Position numbers and translations under genes: made by a program
Shown: one piece after another, positions 10,201-17,136 of the stretch
Layout: every line of letters starts with the position of its first letter
How positions within the stretch are numbered: the stretch's first letter is position 1
Assembly: GCF_003945385.1 (NCBI RefSeq)
Contig: NZ_AP018920.1
Location: forward strand, 186,001 to 250,000
Direction: 5' to 3'
Origin: Pseudonocardia autotrophica
GTDB taxonomy: Bacteria; Actinomycetota; Actinomycetes; Mycobacteriales; Pseudonocardiaceae
DNA: 64,000 bases
The notes under the pieces: generated by a model
What the model was told of the DNA's origin: nothing
What the model saw: the letters and a program-made list of their open reading frames with translations, nothing else
Databases searched by the model: none

Positions 10201-10467
10201 GCGGATCGCGTCGCAGGTGAGGGTGATCTGCAGCGCCTCCGGCCGGTACGCGACCAGCGGCGCGTCGATCGGGGCGGTACCGGTCGAGGCGGTCGGCCAG
10301 GTCACGCTCGCGGTGCTCTGCACGACCGGCAGGAACGGGATGAGCAGTGCGAACACCGCGGAGAGGAGCCCGAGTGCGGCGGCGAGGAAACGGTCGGTGC
10401 CACGGGATCCGCGATCACCGGGCCCGGGCCCGACCCGCTGATCGGGTTCGCTCTCGACGCTCACCAC
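7234..10467 (-). CDS. Arabinosyltransferase, EmbA/B/C family (paralogue B)
   Basis: The 1077-residue length is typical of Emb proteins. It starts at GTG (a second GTG follows at once). An N-terminal TM segment (about 26-48), an extracellular beta domain, a polytopic core and a C-terminal carbohydrate-binding region are visible. The canonical MTSDDGYI motif places the catalytic Asp pair at 279-280, so this copy is closer to the mycobacterial enzymes than the DDSW copy at 1303-4353. LTPTKWTHHFG in the core and the WGW near the C-terminus are also Emb-like. It is divergent from the acyltransferase at 10650 and heads a two-gene unit with glfT2 B. It would extend arabinan using decaprenyl-phosphoryl-arabinose made by DprE1/DprE2. 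Confidence 0.93.
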   Translation of the reverse strand: MVSVESEPDQRVGPGPGDRGSRGTDRFLAAALGLLSAVFALLIPFLPVVQSTASVTWPTASTGTAPIDAPLVAYRPEALQITLTCDAIRSLDERTPGPATVLATVPPQAPHGAAVGLQVGVADGVLTVDNRGQRAVTEPLPAPGPGCAFTLISTDAATTATLGGSTVIDAAGDVRPQVVGVHSDLDGALDPMSGTSVSFDTDNRYDTSATGLKAATGVLAAVSLAGCLWFLRRIDDRDGRRIVHGRRLAGVLRGRDSVRDAVVVGVLAVWAVIGSMTSDDGYILAISRGNDAAGYIGNYFRWFNSPEAPFGWFYQLYSLWSGVSEAVLWLRLPALAMGIASWFLISRALLPRLGTRVRRSRSAGWAAAGVFLCFWLPFDNGLRPESVVVIAALVSLVMLERALATRRLLPVAGALIAAAFAVAATPTGLIALAPFLAATRPLLRLFTERAARAGWVPTLAPLLAAGLIVLLAVFGDQTWATISEATRVRTELGPNLSWYQELSRYDLLFAESRDGSLQRRFPVLLLWLCTAVAGAVLLRRGRIPGAALGFSRRLLGSTVLSFAVLALTPTKWTHHFGAFAALAAGVAALAALATSTGVLRSRRNQALFLAAVLAVTALAFTGPNTWWYVSNWGVPWFDKPPSVAGFSATGMLLGLAGISLVVGMIEHLRTPGVPRPVPPSQAGGRRSRRRGGQARAVRLGSAPIALICAFMVLFQVASLAKGMEKQAGSYSLGADIIGDPTGSQCGLAGRLLVETDPAASVLPPAPPGALDEPPLEQGFVRDGLPPTGPGSLRDNDGTGESQPGITGTGPQGGPVSGSWSPDPEHTGDYRSGWYTLPEAARRGEAPLVLGIAGTIGGANSLTLEFASGDRPVETITPSGNAGTVTSVADNAGTAAGGTAWRDIRLDLSGTAAAEADRVRVVASDRGLGPNSWLAVAQPRVPQLTPLTDVVGGRPGYLDWPTAFVHPCLRRFDVNGGIADVPAFRLLADTQQRSVGDEWGAASGGGPRGWTALVGAERVLPTYLPGEWDFDWGQFRIYEPYTPQSVPAPVERGERTMWGWQQVGGIGAAPGDPPPLPG

Positions 10468-10649
10468 GCGGCCGAGGCTAGACGGGCGCCCAAGATCGAC
10501 CGTGACACCCCCGTGATGACCGCTCCTGGATGTCGCCCTGCCGAGGTCTCAAGCGGGCTGACAATTACACTCTGTCACCGAATGCGACATTCGGGCCCTC
10601 TTCAGGTGTCACCGGTGACGGTGGTGCTGATCTTTCGTTGGCCCCTCAC

Positions 10650-13034
10650 GTGAGCATTCGCACTTCCGAGCGCCGGCCGGTGGAGATCCCGGCCCAGGGC
10701 GCGTCCGGCACCGGCGACACCCACGCCGACCGGGCCGAACCGGCCGCCCCCGGCGGGCGGGCCGAGGTGCGGGCGCTCACCGGTCTGCGGCTCGTCGCGG
10801 CGCTGTGGGTGGTGGCGTTCCACTTCCACTTCACCCCGCTGGCCGGCGTGGAGGCACTGAACAACTGGCTCGGTCCGCTGGTCACGCAGGGTGCGCTCGG
10901 GGTGGATCTGTTCTTCGTCCTGAGCGGTTTCGTGATCGCCTGGACCTACCTCGAGCAGCTCGGCCCACGGTTGCGGATACGCGACGCGGGCGGCTTCGTG
11001 TGGGCCAGGGTGGCCCGGATGTGGCCGGCCTACGCGGTCGTCCTGCACCTGTTCGGGATGTGGCTGGTGGCTCGGGCGCTGATCGGCGGCACCGACGAGA
11101 TCGCCTACCAGGCGGTGCAGCCGGAGCTGAGCGTCGGCGCCTGGCTGGAGCAGGTGCTGCTCGTCCAGATGTGGACCGAGCCGTACCTGGACGGCGCGTC
11201 CTGGGTCGGGCCGACCTGGTCGGTCAGCGCGGAGTGGCTCGCCTACCTGTTGTTCCCGCTGCTCGCGGTCGTGTTCTTCCGGCTGCGGAACCTGCCGTTC
11301 GTGGTGCTGGCGGCCGGGTCGCTGCTGTGTGTGGCGCCACTCGCGTCGGCGTTCGTCGTGGTCGGGTCGCCGTACTACCCGTACAGCTGGCTGGTCCGGA
11401 TCCTCGGCGGGTTCTCCGCGGGGGTGCTGGCGATGCTGGCCGTGCGCAGGTTGCGCCGGCGGCCGGCGGGCTCGTCCGCGTCGGTCGCGTCGTCGGTGGC
11501 GACGTTCACCTTCGCCGCGATCCCGTTCGTCCTGCTCGCCGGCGGCGTCGCCGGTCACGGGCTGCACGGCCTCACCGTGCTGCTGTTCCCGGTCCTGGTC
11601 GGTGCGCTCGCGCTCGCCGACCGCGGACCGGTGCACCGGCTGCTGTCCCGGGGCCCTGTGGTGCACGGGGGCCGCATCTCGTACGCGCTCTACCTCGTCC
11701 ACATCCCGATGTTCGAGGTCTACTGGTTCCTGAGCGACTCCGGTGTCGTCCCCGCTGGCGGGGAGACCGGGCATCTGATCGCGCTCACCGTCTTCGTGGG
11801 GACACTGCCCGTGGCACACCTGCTCTACACGCTCGTCGAACGCCCCGCCCGCCGGTGGATGCGGGCGCTGCCCGGCCGTCGTGCCGAGCCGGCCCCGCAG
11901 GCCGACGTCGCGGCGCCGGTGCCCGCCGGTCCGAGCAGCGGCCCCGCTGCGGGTCTGCCGGTCGACCTGCGGGTCGGCGTGCCTGTCGACTCCGATGCGG
12001 CCCGCCGCGACCCGGAGACGACCGTGTTCGCGGCCATCGCGGCTCCCAGCTCTGCGGCTCCCAGCTCTGCGGCTCCTGTCGCTGCGGCTTCCATCGTTGC
12101 GGCTCCCGTTGCGGCCGGTCGGGCTCGGCACCGGGTCACCACCGACGACGCCCGGGTCGATCCGGAGACCGCCCTGATCCCGGTGATCGGGCGGGCGACC
12201 GACCGGCCGGCGGCGGTGCGCCCCACGGCGGTCCCGGTGAACCGGGCGGCAGAGCGACCTGCTGTTGCTGCGGTGGACCGGGATGCGGAGCGGCCGGCTG
12301 TCGCGCCGGTGGACCACGGTGCGGAGCGACCGGCTGGTGTCCCGGTCAGCCGGGATGCGGAACGTCCGGCTGTCGCCCCGGTCAGCCGGGATGCGGGGCG
12401 ACCGGCTGTTGTGCCGGCGAATCGGGATGCGGGGCGGCCGGCGGCTGCGCCGGTCAACCGGGGTGCCGAGCGGCCCGCGGAGCCCGCGGCACCGGCGGCC
12501 GGACCGGCCCCGGCCGGCTCGGATGAGGCGACCGTCGACGGTGAGCTCCCGAGCCGGCTCGACGACCGGGTCCCGGCCCCGTCCGGCGAGGTCGTTCCGG
12601 TCGGTACGGCGCGCTGGGTGCTGGACCGGCTCGCGGCCGCCCGTGCCGTGGGCGGAGACGGGCTCACCGGTGGCGTCGCGGCCGATCTCGTCGCGCTCAC
12701 CCGCGCCCGCAACGACGATGTGCGCGGCCCGGAACTTTTCCGTCCGGTCGTCGACGGGCCGGGACCGTCCAGCGGCGCCGACCGGGTGGAGCGACTGCGG
12801 TCGCTGCAGCGGGCGGCCCGCGAGCTGAAGGACACCCCGCGCGGTGGCGTGGTGCCCGCGCCGCGCGCGATCCGGTCGGCGTCGGCGCTGCCGGGGACCC
12901 GCAGCGGGGCGGAGAACTGCGGCCGCGGGTCGCACCGGCGCGACGTCGCGCACGGCAGCGCCGCCACCCCGATCGTCGCCGCCTCGGGGGAGGCCGCGCG
13001 CCGCCGCCGCAAGCGGCCCTCGCACGGAGCCTGA
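10650..13034 (+). CDS. Acyltransferase-3 family membrane protein with long repetitive tail
   Basis: I start the gene at GTG 10650 because conserved sequence begins soon after, giving 794 residues. Residues about 35-390 form an acyltransferase-3 (OafA-like) domain with RALTGLRLVAALWVVAFHFHF at its start, GVDLFFVLSGFVI, the RMWPAY segment and about ten TM helices. Such enzymes move acyl groups onto envelope glycans. The remaining ~400 residues are Ala/Pro/Arg-rich and look disordered. They contain seven copies of a 12-residue unit (VxRDAERPAVAP, DNA 12238-12480) and APSSA repeats. The location among arabinogalactan genes suggests acylation of a wall glycan or lipid carrier, which is inference. 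The tail is predicted to be cytoplasmic or extended; its role is unknown. Confidence 0.82.
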   Translation: MSIRTSERRPVEIPAQGASGTGDTHADRAEPAAPGGRAEVRALTGLRLVAALWVVAFHFHFTPLAGVEALNNWLGPLVTQGALGVDLFFVLSGFVIAWTYLEQLGPRLRIRDAGGFVWARVARMWPAYAVVLHLFGMWLVARALIGGTDEIAYQAVQPELSVGAWLEQVLLVQMWTEPYLDGASWVGPTWSVSAEWLAYLLFPLLAVVFFRLRNLPFVVLAAGSLLCVAPLASAFVVVGSPYYPYSWLVRILGGFSAGVLAMLAVRRLRRRPAGSSASVASSVATFTFAAIPFVLLAGGVAGHGLHGLTVLLFPVLVGALALADRGPVHRLLSRGPVVHGGRISYALYLVHIPMFEVYWFLSDSGVVPAGGETGHLIALTVFVGTLPVAHLLYTLVERPARRWMRALPGRRAEPAPQADVAAPVPAGPSSGPAAGLPVDLRVGVPVDSDAARRDPETTVFAAIAAPSSAAPSSAAPVAAASIVAAPVAAGRARHRVTTDDARVDPETALIPVIGRATDRPAAVRPTAVPVNRAAERPAVAAVDRDAERPAVAPVDHGAERPAGVPVSRDAERPAVAPVSRDAGRPAVVPANRDAGRPAAAPVNRGAERPAEPAAPAAGPAPAGSDEATVDGELPSRLDDRVPAPSGEVVPVGTARWVLDRLAAARAVGGDGLTGGVAADLVALTRARNDDVRGPELFRPVVDGPGPSSGADRVERLRSLQRAARELKDTPRGGVVPAPRAIRSASALPGTRSGAENCGRGSHRRDVAHGSAATPIVAASGEAARRRRKRPSHGA
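12238..12480 (+). repeat. Seven 36-bp in-frame repeats in the acyltransferase tail
   Basis: Tandem 36-bp units encode variants of V-x-R-D-A-E-R-P-A-V-A-P. Units differ mostly at the second to fourth and last residues. A shorter 15-bp tandem (gcggctcccagctct) at about 12050-12085 precedes them. The pattern suggests repeat expansion in an unstructured region. Confidence 0.8.
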
Positions 13035-13374
13035 AGCGGACCTGAAGCGGGCGTGAAGTGAGACCTGAAGCGGGGCTTGACGTGAGGGCTGAAACGGGGC
13101 CCGAAGCTGGGGCCTGAGGTGGGGCCCGAAGTGGGGCCGGAAGCGGCCCGAACCGGGGTCCGAGCCGGGTCCGGGACGCGGCGAGCGGCGCACAGTGGGC
13201 GGCCGGGCCCGAGAACGGGTCCGAGCCGGGGGACAATGTTGGCGACCGACTGTTGGCGACCGACTGTTGGCGACCGACTGTTGGCGACCAGCCCGATCGC
13301 GATCAGCCCGATCGCGACCAGCTGATCCCGACCAGCCGGTCGACCGCCCCGATCCCGCCGACCCCTGTGGACCG
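13035..13374. repeat. Intergenic stretch of degenerate and exact short tandem repeats
   Basis: This gene-free gap begins with degenerate copies of a ctgaagcgggg-like unit (13030-13160). From 13237 to 13290 it carries three full and one partial copy of a 14-bp unit, tgttggcgaccgac. From 13290 come two 15-bp copies of agcccgatcgcgayc and a shorter variant. There is no spacer structure as in CRISPR and no clear promoter. The repeats could be spurious extensions of the neighbouring reading frames but are best read as intergenic minisatellite. Confidence 0.75.
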
Positions 13375-14034
13375 ATGATCCCGACCAGCTCCTCCCGCAC
13401 CGACCTCCCGCCGGACGACGCAGCCCTGCACTGGTACCTGCGCCTGGTCCGCCGTCACCTGGGCCGCGGGCCCTATCTCGACGTCGACGGCGCCGGCGGG
13501 CTGCTGCTCGCCGGTCTGGCCCGGCTCGGCCCGGTGTCCGGTCTGGCCGGATCCGACGCGGATGCCGACGCGATGCGCGCGGGCGCCCCGGGATGCCCGG
13601 TGCACCGCCGGATCGACGAGCTGCCCGGCGCGGTGGCTGCGGTGACCGCCGTCGAGGTGCTGGACCGGCTCCCGGACGACGCGCTGGCCGGTGACACCGG
13701 GCCCGGCGGCTGGTTCCGGGTGCTGGAGCCGGGTGGGCACGCACTGGTCGTCGCCGCCGACGCCGAGGGACGGGGCCGCGAGCTCGCCGGTGCGCGCTGG
13801 GTCCCGCCGCGCGTCCCACGGGGGCACGTCCGGATCCGGGAGATCCTCACCGGAGCCGGGTTCGAGGTCGTCCGCGAGGGTTCCGACGGGCTGACCCGGC
13901 CGCCCTACGGGGGCGTCCCGGCACTGCTCGACCCGCGACTGACGGCGACCAGGGCGCAGCGCTCGTCCGGACGCCTGAGCATGGCCGTCGGCAGCGGCGA
14001 GCGGGCGGTGTTCGTGCTCCGCAAGCCCGGCTGA
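13375..14034 (+). CDS. Class I SAM-dependent methyltransferase-like protein
   Basis: I take ATG 13375 as the start, because upstream codons fall in the tandem repeats; this gives 219 residues. The first conserved block is YLDVDGAGGLLLAGLARLG (about 35-55), a motif I-like glycine-rich loop, followed by GLAGSDADADAM (acidic motif II) and VTAVEVLDRLPD (motif IV-like). The middle and C-terminus resemble small-molecule methyltransferases (FRVLEPGGHALV). The glycine motif reads DVDGAGG instead of D-x-G-C-G-x-G, so substrate and even activity are uncertain. It lies between the acyltransferase and the nitroreductase on the same strand. The substrate cannot be read from the sequence. Confidence 0.7.
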   Translation: MIPTSSSRTDLPPDDAALHWYLRLVRRHLGRGPYLDVDGAGGLLLAGLARLGPVSGLAGSDADADAMRAGAPGCPVHRRIDELPGAVAAVTAVEVLDRLPDDALAGDTGPGGWFRVLEPGGHALVVAADAEGRGRELAGARWVPPRVPRGHVRIREILTGAGFEVVREGSDGLTRPPYGGVPALLDPRLTATRAQRSSGRLSMAVGSGERAVFVLRKPG

Positions 14035-14058
14035 GGGAACCGGGGCAGGATGGTTGAT

Positions 14059-14709
14059 ATGAGCGACGTTCTTCCCCTGACGCCCGACGAGCTGCTCGCC
14101 ACCACCCGGTCGGTCCGCAAGCGCCTCGACCTGACCCGTGACGTCCCGCTGGATGTGGTCCGCGACGCCCTCGAGGTCGCGCTGCAGGCCCCGAGCGGCT
14201 CCAACCAGCAGGGCTGGCACTGGCTGGTCGTGACCGACGCGGAGAAGCGGAAGGCGATCGGCGAGTACTACCGCGAGTCCTACACCGCGTACCGGAGCAA
14301 CTCGGCACACCCCGCGAACCGGTCCACCGGTGACGCCGAGCGGGACGCCACCCAGAACCGCGTCTCCGACAGCGCGACCTACCTCGCGGAGAAGATGGGG
14401 GAGGTACCGGTTCTGGTGATCGGGGCGCTGACGGCGTCGGCCGAGCTGCCGGCGTCCAACCAGGCAGGTATGTGGGGGTCGCTGCTGCCTGCCGCGTGGA
14501 GCCTGCAGCTCGCGCTGCGCGCTCGCGGGCTCGGCAGCGCGTGGACCACCCTGCACCTGCGCTACGAGAAGGAGATCTCGCAGCTCCTGGGCGTCCCCGA
14601 TCACGTCCGTCAGGGCGTGCTGCTGCCCGTCGCGTACTACACCGGGGACACCTTCAAGCCCGCGAAGCGGGCACCGATCGACACCGTCCTGCACATCGAC
14701 GGCTGGTGA
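14059..14709 (+). CDS. Nitroreductase family protein (FMN-dependent)
   Basis: The 216-residue protein shows the nitroreductase fold signatures: RSVRKRLDL near the N-terminus (FMN phosphate contact), APSGSNQQGWHW (about 40-51) and GSAWTTLHL in the C-terminal half. I prefer ATG 14059 to 14050 because ggggcagga lies at good spacing before 14059. Family members reduce nitro groups, quinones or flavin with NAD(P)H; the substrate here is unknown. It ends six bases from the dprE2 stop on the other strand. Confidence 0.85.
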   Translation: MSDVLPLTPDELLATTRSVRKRLDLTRDVPLDVVRDALEVALQAPSGSNQQGWHWLVVTDAEKRKAIGEYYRESYTAYRSNSAHPANRSTGDAERDATQNRVSDSATYLAEKMGEVPVLVIGALTASAELPASNQAGMWGSLLPAAWSLQLALRARGLGSAWTTLHLRYEKEISQLLGVPDHVRQGVLLPVAYYTGDTFKPAKRAPIDTVLHIDGW

Positions 14710-14715
14710 GCCGGG

Positions 14716-15471
14716 TCAGATCGGCAGCTTCCGGAAGATCGGGCGCGGCACGTGCCGCAGCGCGCTCATCACGAACCGCATCGGCGCCGGTGCCCACACC
14801 AGCTCCTTGTGCTTGCGCACCGCGTCGGTGATCACGTCCGCGACCGCCTGCGGCGTGGTCGCCAGCGGGGCAGGGTCGAGGCCGTCGGTCATCTTCGAGT
14901 GCACGAACCCGGGGCGGACGATCGTCACGGTCACCCCGTGCTCGCGCAGCGCCTCGGTCAGACCGGTGTAGAACGCGTCCATCCCGGCCTTCGTGGAGCC
15001 GTAGACGAAGTTCGAGCGCCGCGCCCGCTCCCCGGCGACCGAGGAGATCGCGACGATCGAGCCGTGCCCCTGCTCGCGGAACCGCTCGGCCAGCGCGACC
15101 CCGGTGGAGACGGTCGCGGTGTAGTTGACCTGGGCGAGCTCGACGGCGTGCTCGACGTCGGTCCAGGCCTTCTCGTTGTCGCCGAGCAGACCGAACGCGA
15201 CGATCGCGATGTCGACGTCACCACCGGCGAACGCGGTGCGCACCACCTCGGCGTGCGTGTCGAGCTGCGCGGCGTCGAACTCGACGGTCTCCACCCCGCA
15301 GCCCAGCGCCTCCAGCTCGGTCCGGGCGGCGTCCAGCCGGGGGCCCGGCCGGGCGGCCAGCACCACCCGCATCGGGCGGTCCGACGCGAACGCGCGGACG
15401 GTGGCCAGGCCGATCTCGGAGGTTCCACCGAGCAGCAGGATGCTCTGCGGGTTGCCCACGGCGTCGATCAT
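14716..15471 (-). CDS. dprE2: DprE2, decaprenylphosphoryl-2-keto-ribose reductase
   Basis: This 251-residue short-chain dehydrogenase has the nucleotide-binding GGTSEIG (about 15-21), the Ser of AISSVAG (about 141-147) and the catalytic Tyr157/Lys161 pair (YGSTK). It is the NADH-dependent partner of DprE1. DprE1 oxidises the 2'-OH of decaprenyl-phosphoryl-ribose and DprE2 reduces the ketone with inversion, giving decaprenyl-phosphoryl-arabinose, the donor for Emb enzymes. It lies 18 nt downstream of dprE1 on the same strand, the usual dprE1-dprE2 order. Hydrophobic residues near the C-terminus fit a membrane-peripheral location. Confidence 0.95.
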   Translation of the reverse strand: MIDAVGNPQSILLLGGTSEIGLATVRAFASDRPMRVVLAARPGPRLDAARTELEALGCGVETVEFDAAQLDTHAEVVRTAFAGGDVDIAIVAFGLLGDNEKAWTDVEHAVELAQVNYTATVSTGVALAERFREQGHGSIVAISSVAGERARRSNFVYGSTKAGMDAFYTGLTEALREHGVTVTIVRPGFVHSKMTDGLDPAPLATTPQAVADVITDAVRKHKELVWAPAPMRFVMSALRHVPRPIFRKLPI

Positions 15472-15489
15472 CGTTCGGGAACTCCCAGG

Positions 15490-16896
15490 TCAGAGGGTGA
15501 GCTTGAGGCGGCGGGACATGTCGGAGGCGAAGACGCCGGCCGGGTCGGCAGCGTCGCGGATCGCCTTCCACTCGTCGAACCGGGGGTAGCCGGCGGCGAA
15601 CGCCTCCGGTGAGGTCCGCGACTCCTTCGCCAGGTACAGCCGTCCGCCCGTGGCCAGCACCAGCTCGTCGAGCTCGGTGCAGAACCGGGACAGACCGCTG
15701 GTGATCGGGAAGTCGACGGTGATCGTCCAGCCCTCGGTGGGGAACGACAGCGGTGCGTCGTTGCCCGCGCCGAAGCGCTTGAACACGTTCAGTGCGGAGT
15801 CGAACGGCGACTGCGAGATCCGCTCGACGATCCGGCGCAGCGCGGTCTCCTCGCCGCGCGGCACCACGAACTGGTACTGCAGGAACCCCTTGGACCCGTA
15901 GACCCGGTTCCAGCCGCCGAAGACGTCGAGTACCTGGTAGAAGGCCGTGATGTTCTGCACCGAGCCGCGCTGGCGGCGGGGTGCCTTGCGGAACCACAGC
16001 TCGCTGAACGCCCGCACCGACAGCTTGTTGATCAGCCCGTTCGGGAAGGCGTCCGGGAAGCTCAGCAGCTGCGGCGCGTCGAACTTCAGCGGGTCGCAGC
16101 GCAGATTCGCGGGCAGCTGGTCGACGGTCGCGAGCGAGCCGCGGGTGAGCACGCTGCGGCCCAGCCGTGCTCCGGTGGCGGTGGTGTCGAACCAGGCGGC
16201 GGAGTAGCCGTAGGTGTCGTCGGAGCCGTCGGTGAGCAGCTCCAGCAGGCCGTCCAGGTCGTCGGTCCGGTCGGTGTCGACGACGAAGTACGCCGACTCG
16301 GTGCGGTGCAGCCGCACCCGCGCCCGGGTGATCACCCCGGTCAGGCCCATGCCGCCGACGGTGGCCCAGAACAGCTTCGCGTCGGGTCCGTCCGGGGTCA
16401 GCTCGCGCACCGAGCCGTCGGCCGTGACCAGCTGCAGCCACTCCACGTGGTTGCCGAAGCTGCCCTTGGTGTGGTGGTTCTTGCCGTGCACGTCGGCGCC
16501 GATCGCACCGCCGATGGTGACCTGGCGGGTGCCGGGCAGTACCGGGACCCACAGCCCGTGCGGCAGTGCGGCACGCATCAGCTGGTCCAGCGAGACGCCC
16601 GCGTCGACGTCGGCGACGCCGGTGCCCTGGTCGATCGTGTGGATCCGGTCCATGCCCGGCATGTCCAGGACGACGCCGCCGGCGTTCTGCGCGGGGTCGC
16701 CGTAGGAACGGCCCAGGCCGCGGGCGATCACACCCCGCTCACCGGCGGTGCGGACGGCCTCGGCGACGTCCTCCACACCGCGGGGGGTGACGAGCTGCGC
16801 GATCGTGGGCGCGGTCCGTCCCCAGCCGTGCAGGGCGGTGGTCCGGCGGGTGGGTGTCCCGGACCGGATGCTGCCGGGAGCGGTCGTGTCCGTCAC
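15490..16896 (-). CDS. dprE1: DprE1, decaprenylphosphoryl-ribose 2'-oxidase, with Thr at the Cys387 position
   Basis: This FAD-dependent oxidase of 468 residues (GTG 16896; an in-frame GTG at 16914 is an alternative) has the vanillyl-alcohol-oxidase-type FAD domain with ARGLGRSYGD and GADVHGKNHHTKGSFG near the N-terminus. The substrate domain contains PLKFDAPQLL, FLQYQF and YLAKESRTS, whose Lys corresponds to the catalytic Lys418 of the tuberculosis enzyme. In GWTITVDFP the second Thr (codon 15718-15720, about residue 393) replaces the Cys387 that benzothiazinones modify covalently. The rest of the active site looks intact, so the enzyme should be functional. It heads the dprE1-dprE2 pair and has repeated palindromic sequence upstream. 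Confidence 0.96.
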   Translation of the reverse strand: MTDTTAPGSIRSGTPTRRTTALHGWGRTAPTIAQLVTPRGVEDVAEAVRTAGERGVIARGLGRSYGDPAQNAGGVVLDMPGMDRIHTIDQGTGVADVDAGVSLDQLMRAALPHGLWVPVLPGTRQVTIGGAIGADVHGKNHHTKGSFGNHVEWLQLVTADGSVRELTPDGPDAKLFWATVGGMGLTGVITRARVRLHRTESAYFVVDTDRTDDLDGLLELLTDGSDDTYGYSAAWFDTTATGARLGRSVLTRGSLATVDQLPANLRCDPLKFDAPQLLSFPDAFPNGLINKLSVRAFSELWFRKAPRRQRGSVQNITAFYQVLDVFGGWNRVYGSKGFLQYQFVVPRGEETALRRIVERISQSPFDSALNVFKRFGAGNDAPLSFPTEGWTITVDFPITSGLSRFCTELDELVLATGGRLYLAKESRTSPEAFAAGYPRFDEWKAIRDAADPAGVFASDMSRRLKLTL

Positions 16897-16936
16897 CGGG
16901 CCCAGGGTAGACACCCGTCCGGCGCCGGCTCGTCGC

Positions 16937-17044
16937 GGTGCAACCGCGCGGTGCGGCGCTGTGGTGCAACCGCGCGGTGCGGCGCTGTGGTGCGACTGTG
17001 GGGGAGTGGGGTCGCGGTGACCGGCGCTGCGGTGACCGGCGCTG
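16937..17044. repeat. 26-bp and 15-bp tandem repeats between dprE1 and the divergent gene
   Basis: Two exact 26-bp copies (16937-16962, 16963-16988) each contain the 10-bp perfect palindrome ACCGCGCGGT. A partial third copy follows. Two exact 15-bp copies of cggtgaccggcgctg (17015-17044) come next. The array fills most of the gap between the divergent starts at 16896 and 17137, where promoters for both genes must lie. It may be a regulatory site or a neutral minisatellite. Confidence 0.75.
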
Positions 17045-17136
17045 CGGAGTCCGGTGCTCCGGTGGGACCGCACAGTCCGGCACAGCGGGTGGGCCCGCGG
17101 TGACCGGCCGCGAGCGGGAGGCGCCACACTGGGCGG

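Noticed and set aside
13237-13319. CRISPR array
   Set aside because: Repeats are 14-15 bp, directly tandem and without spacers, and no cas genes are near.
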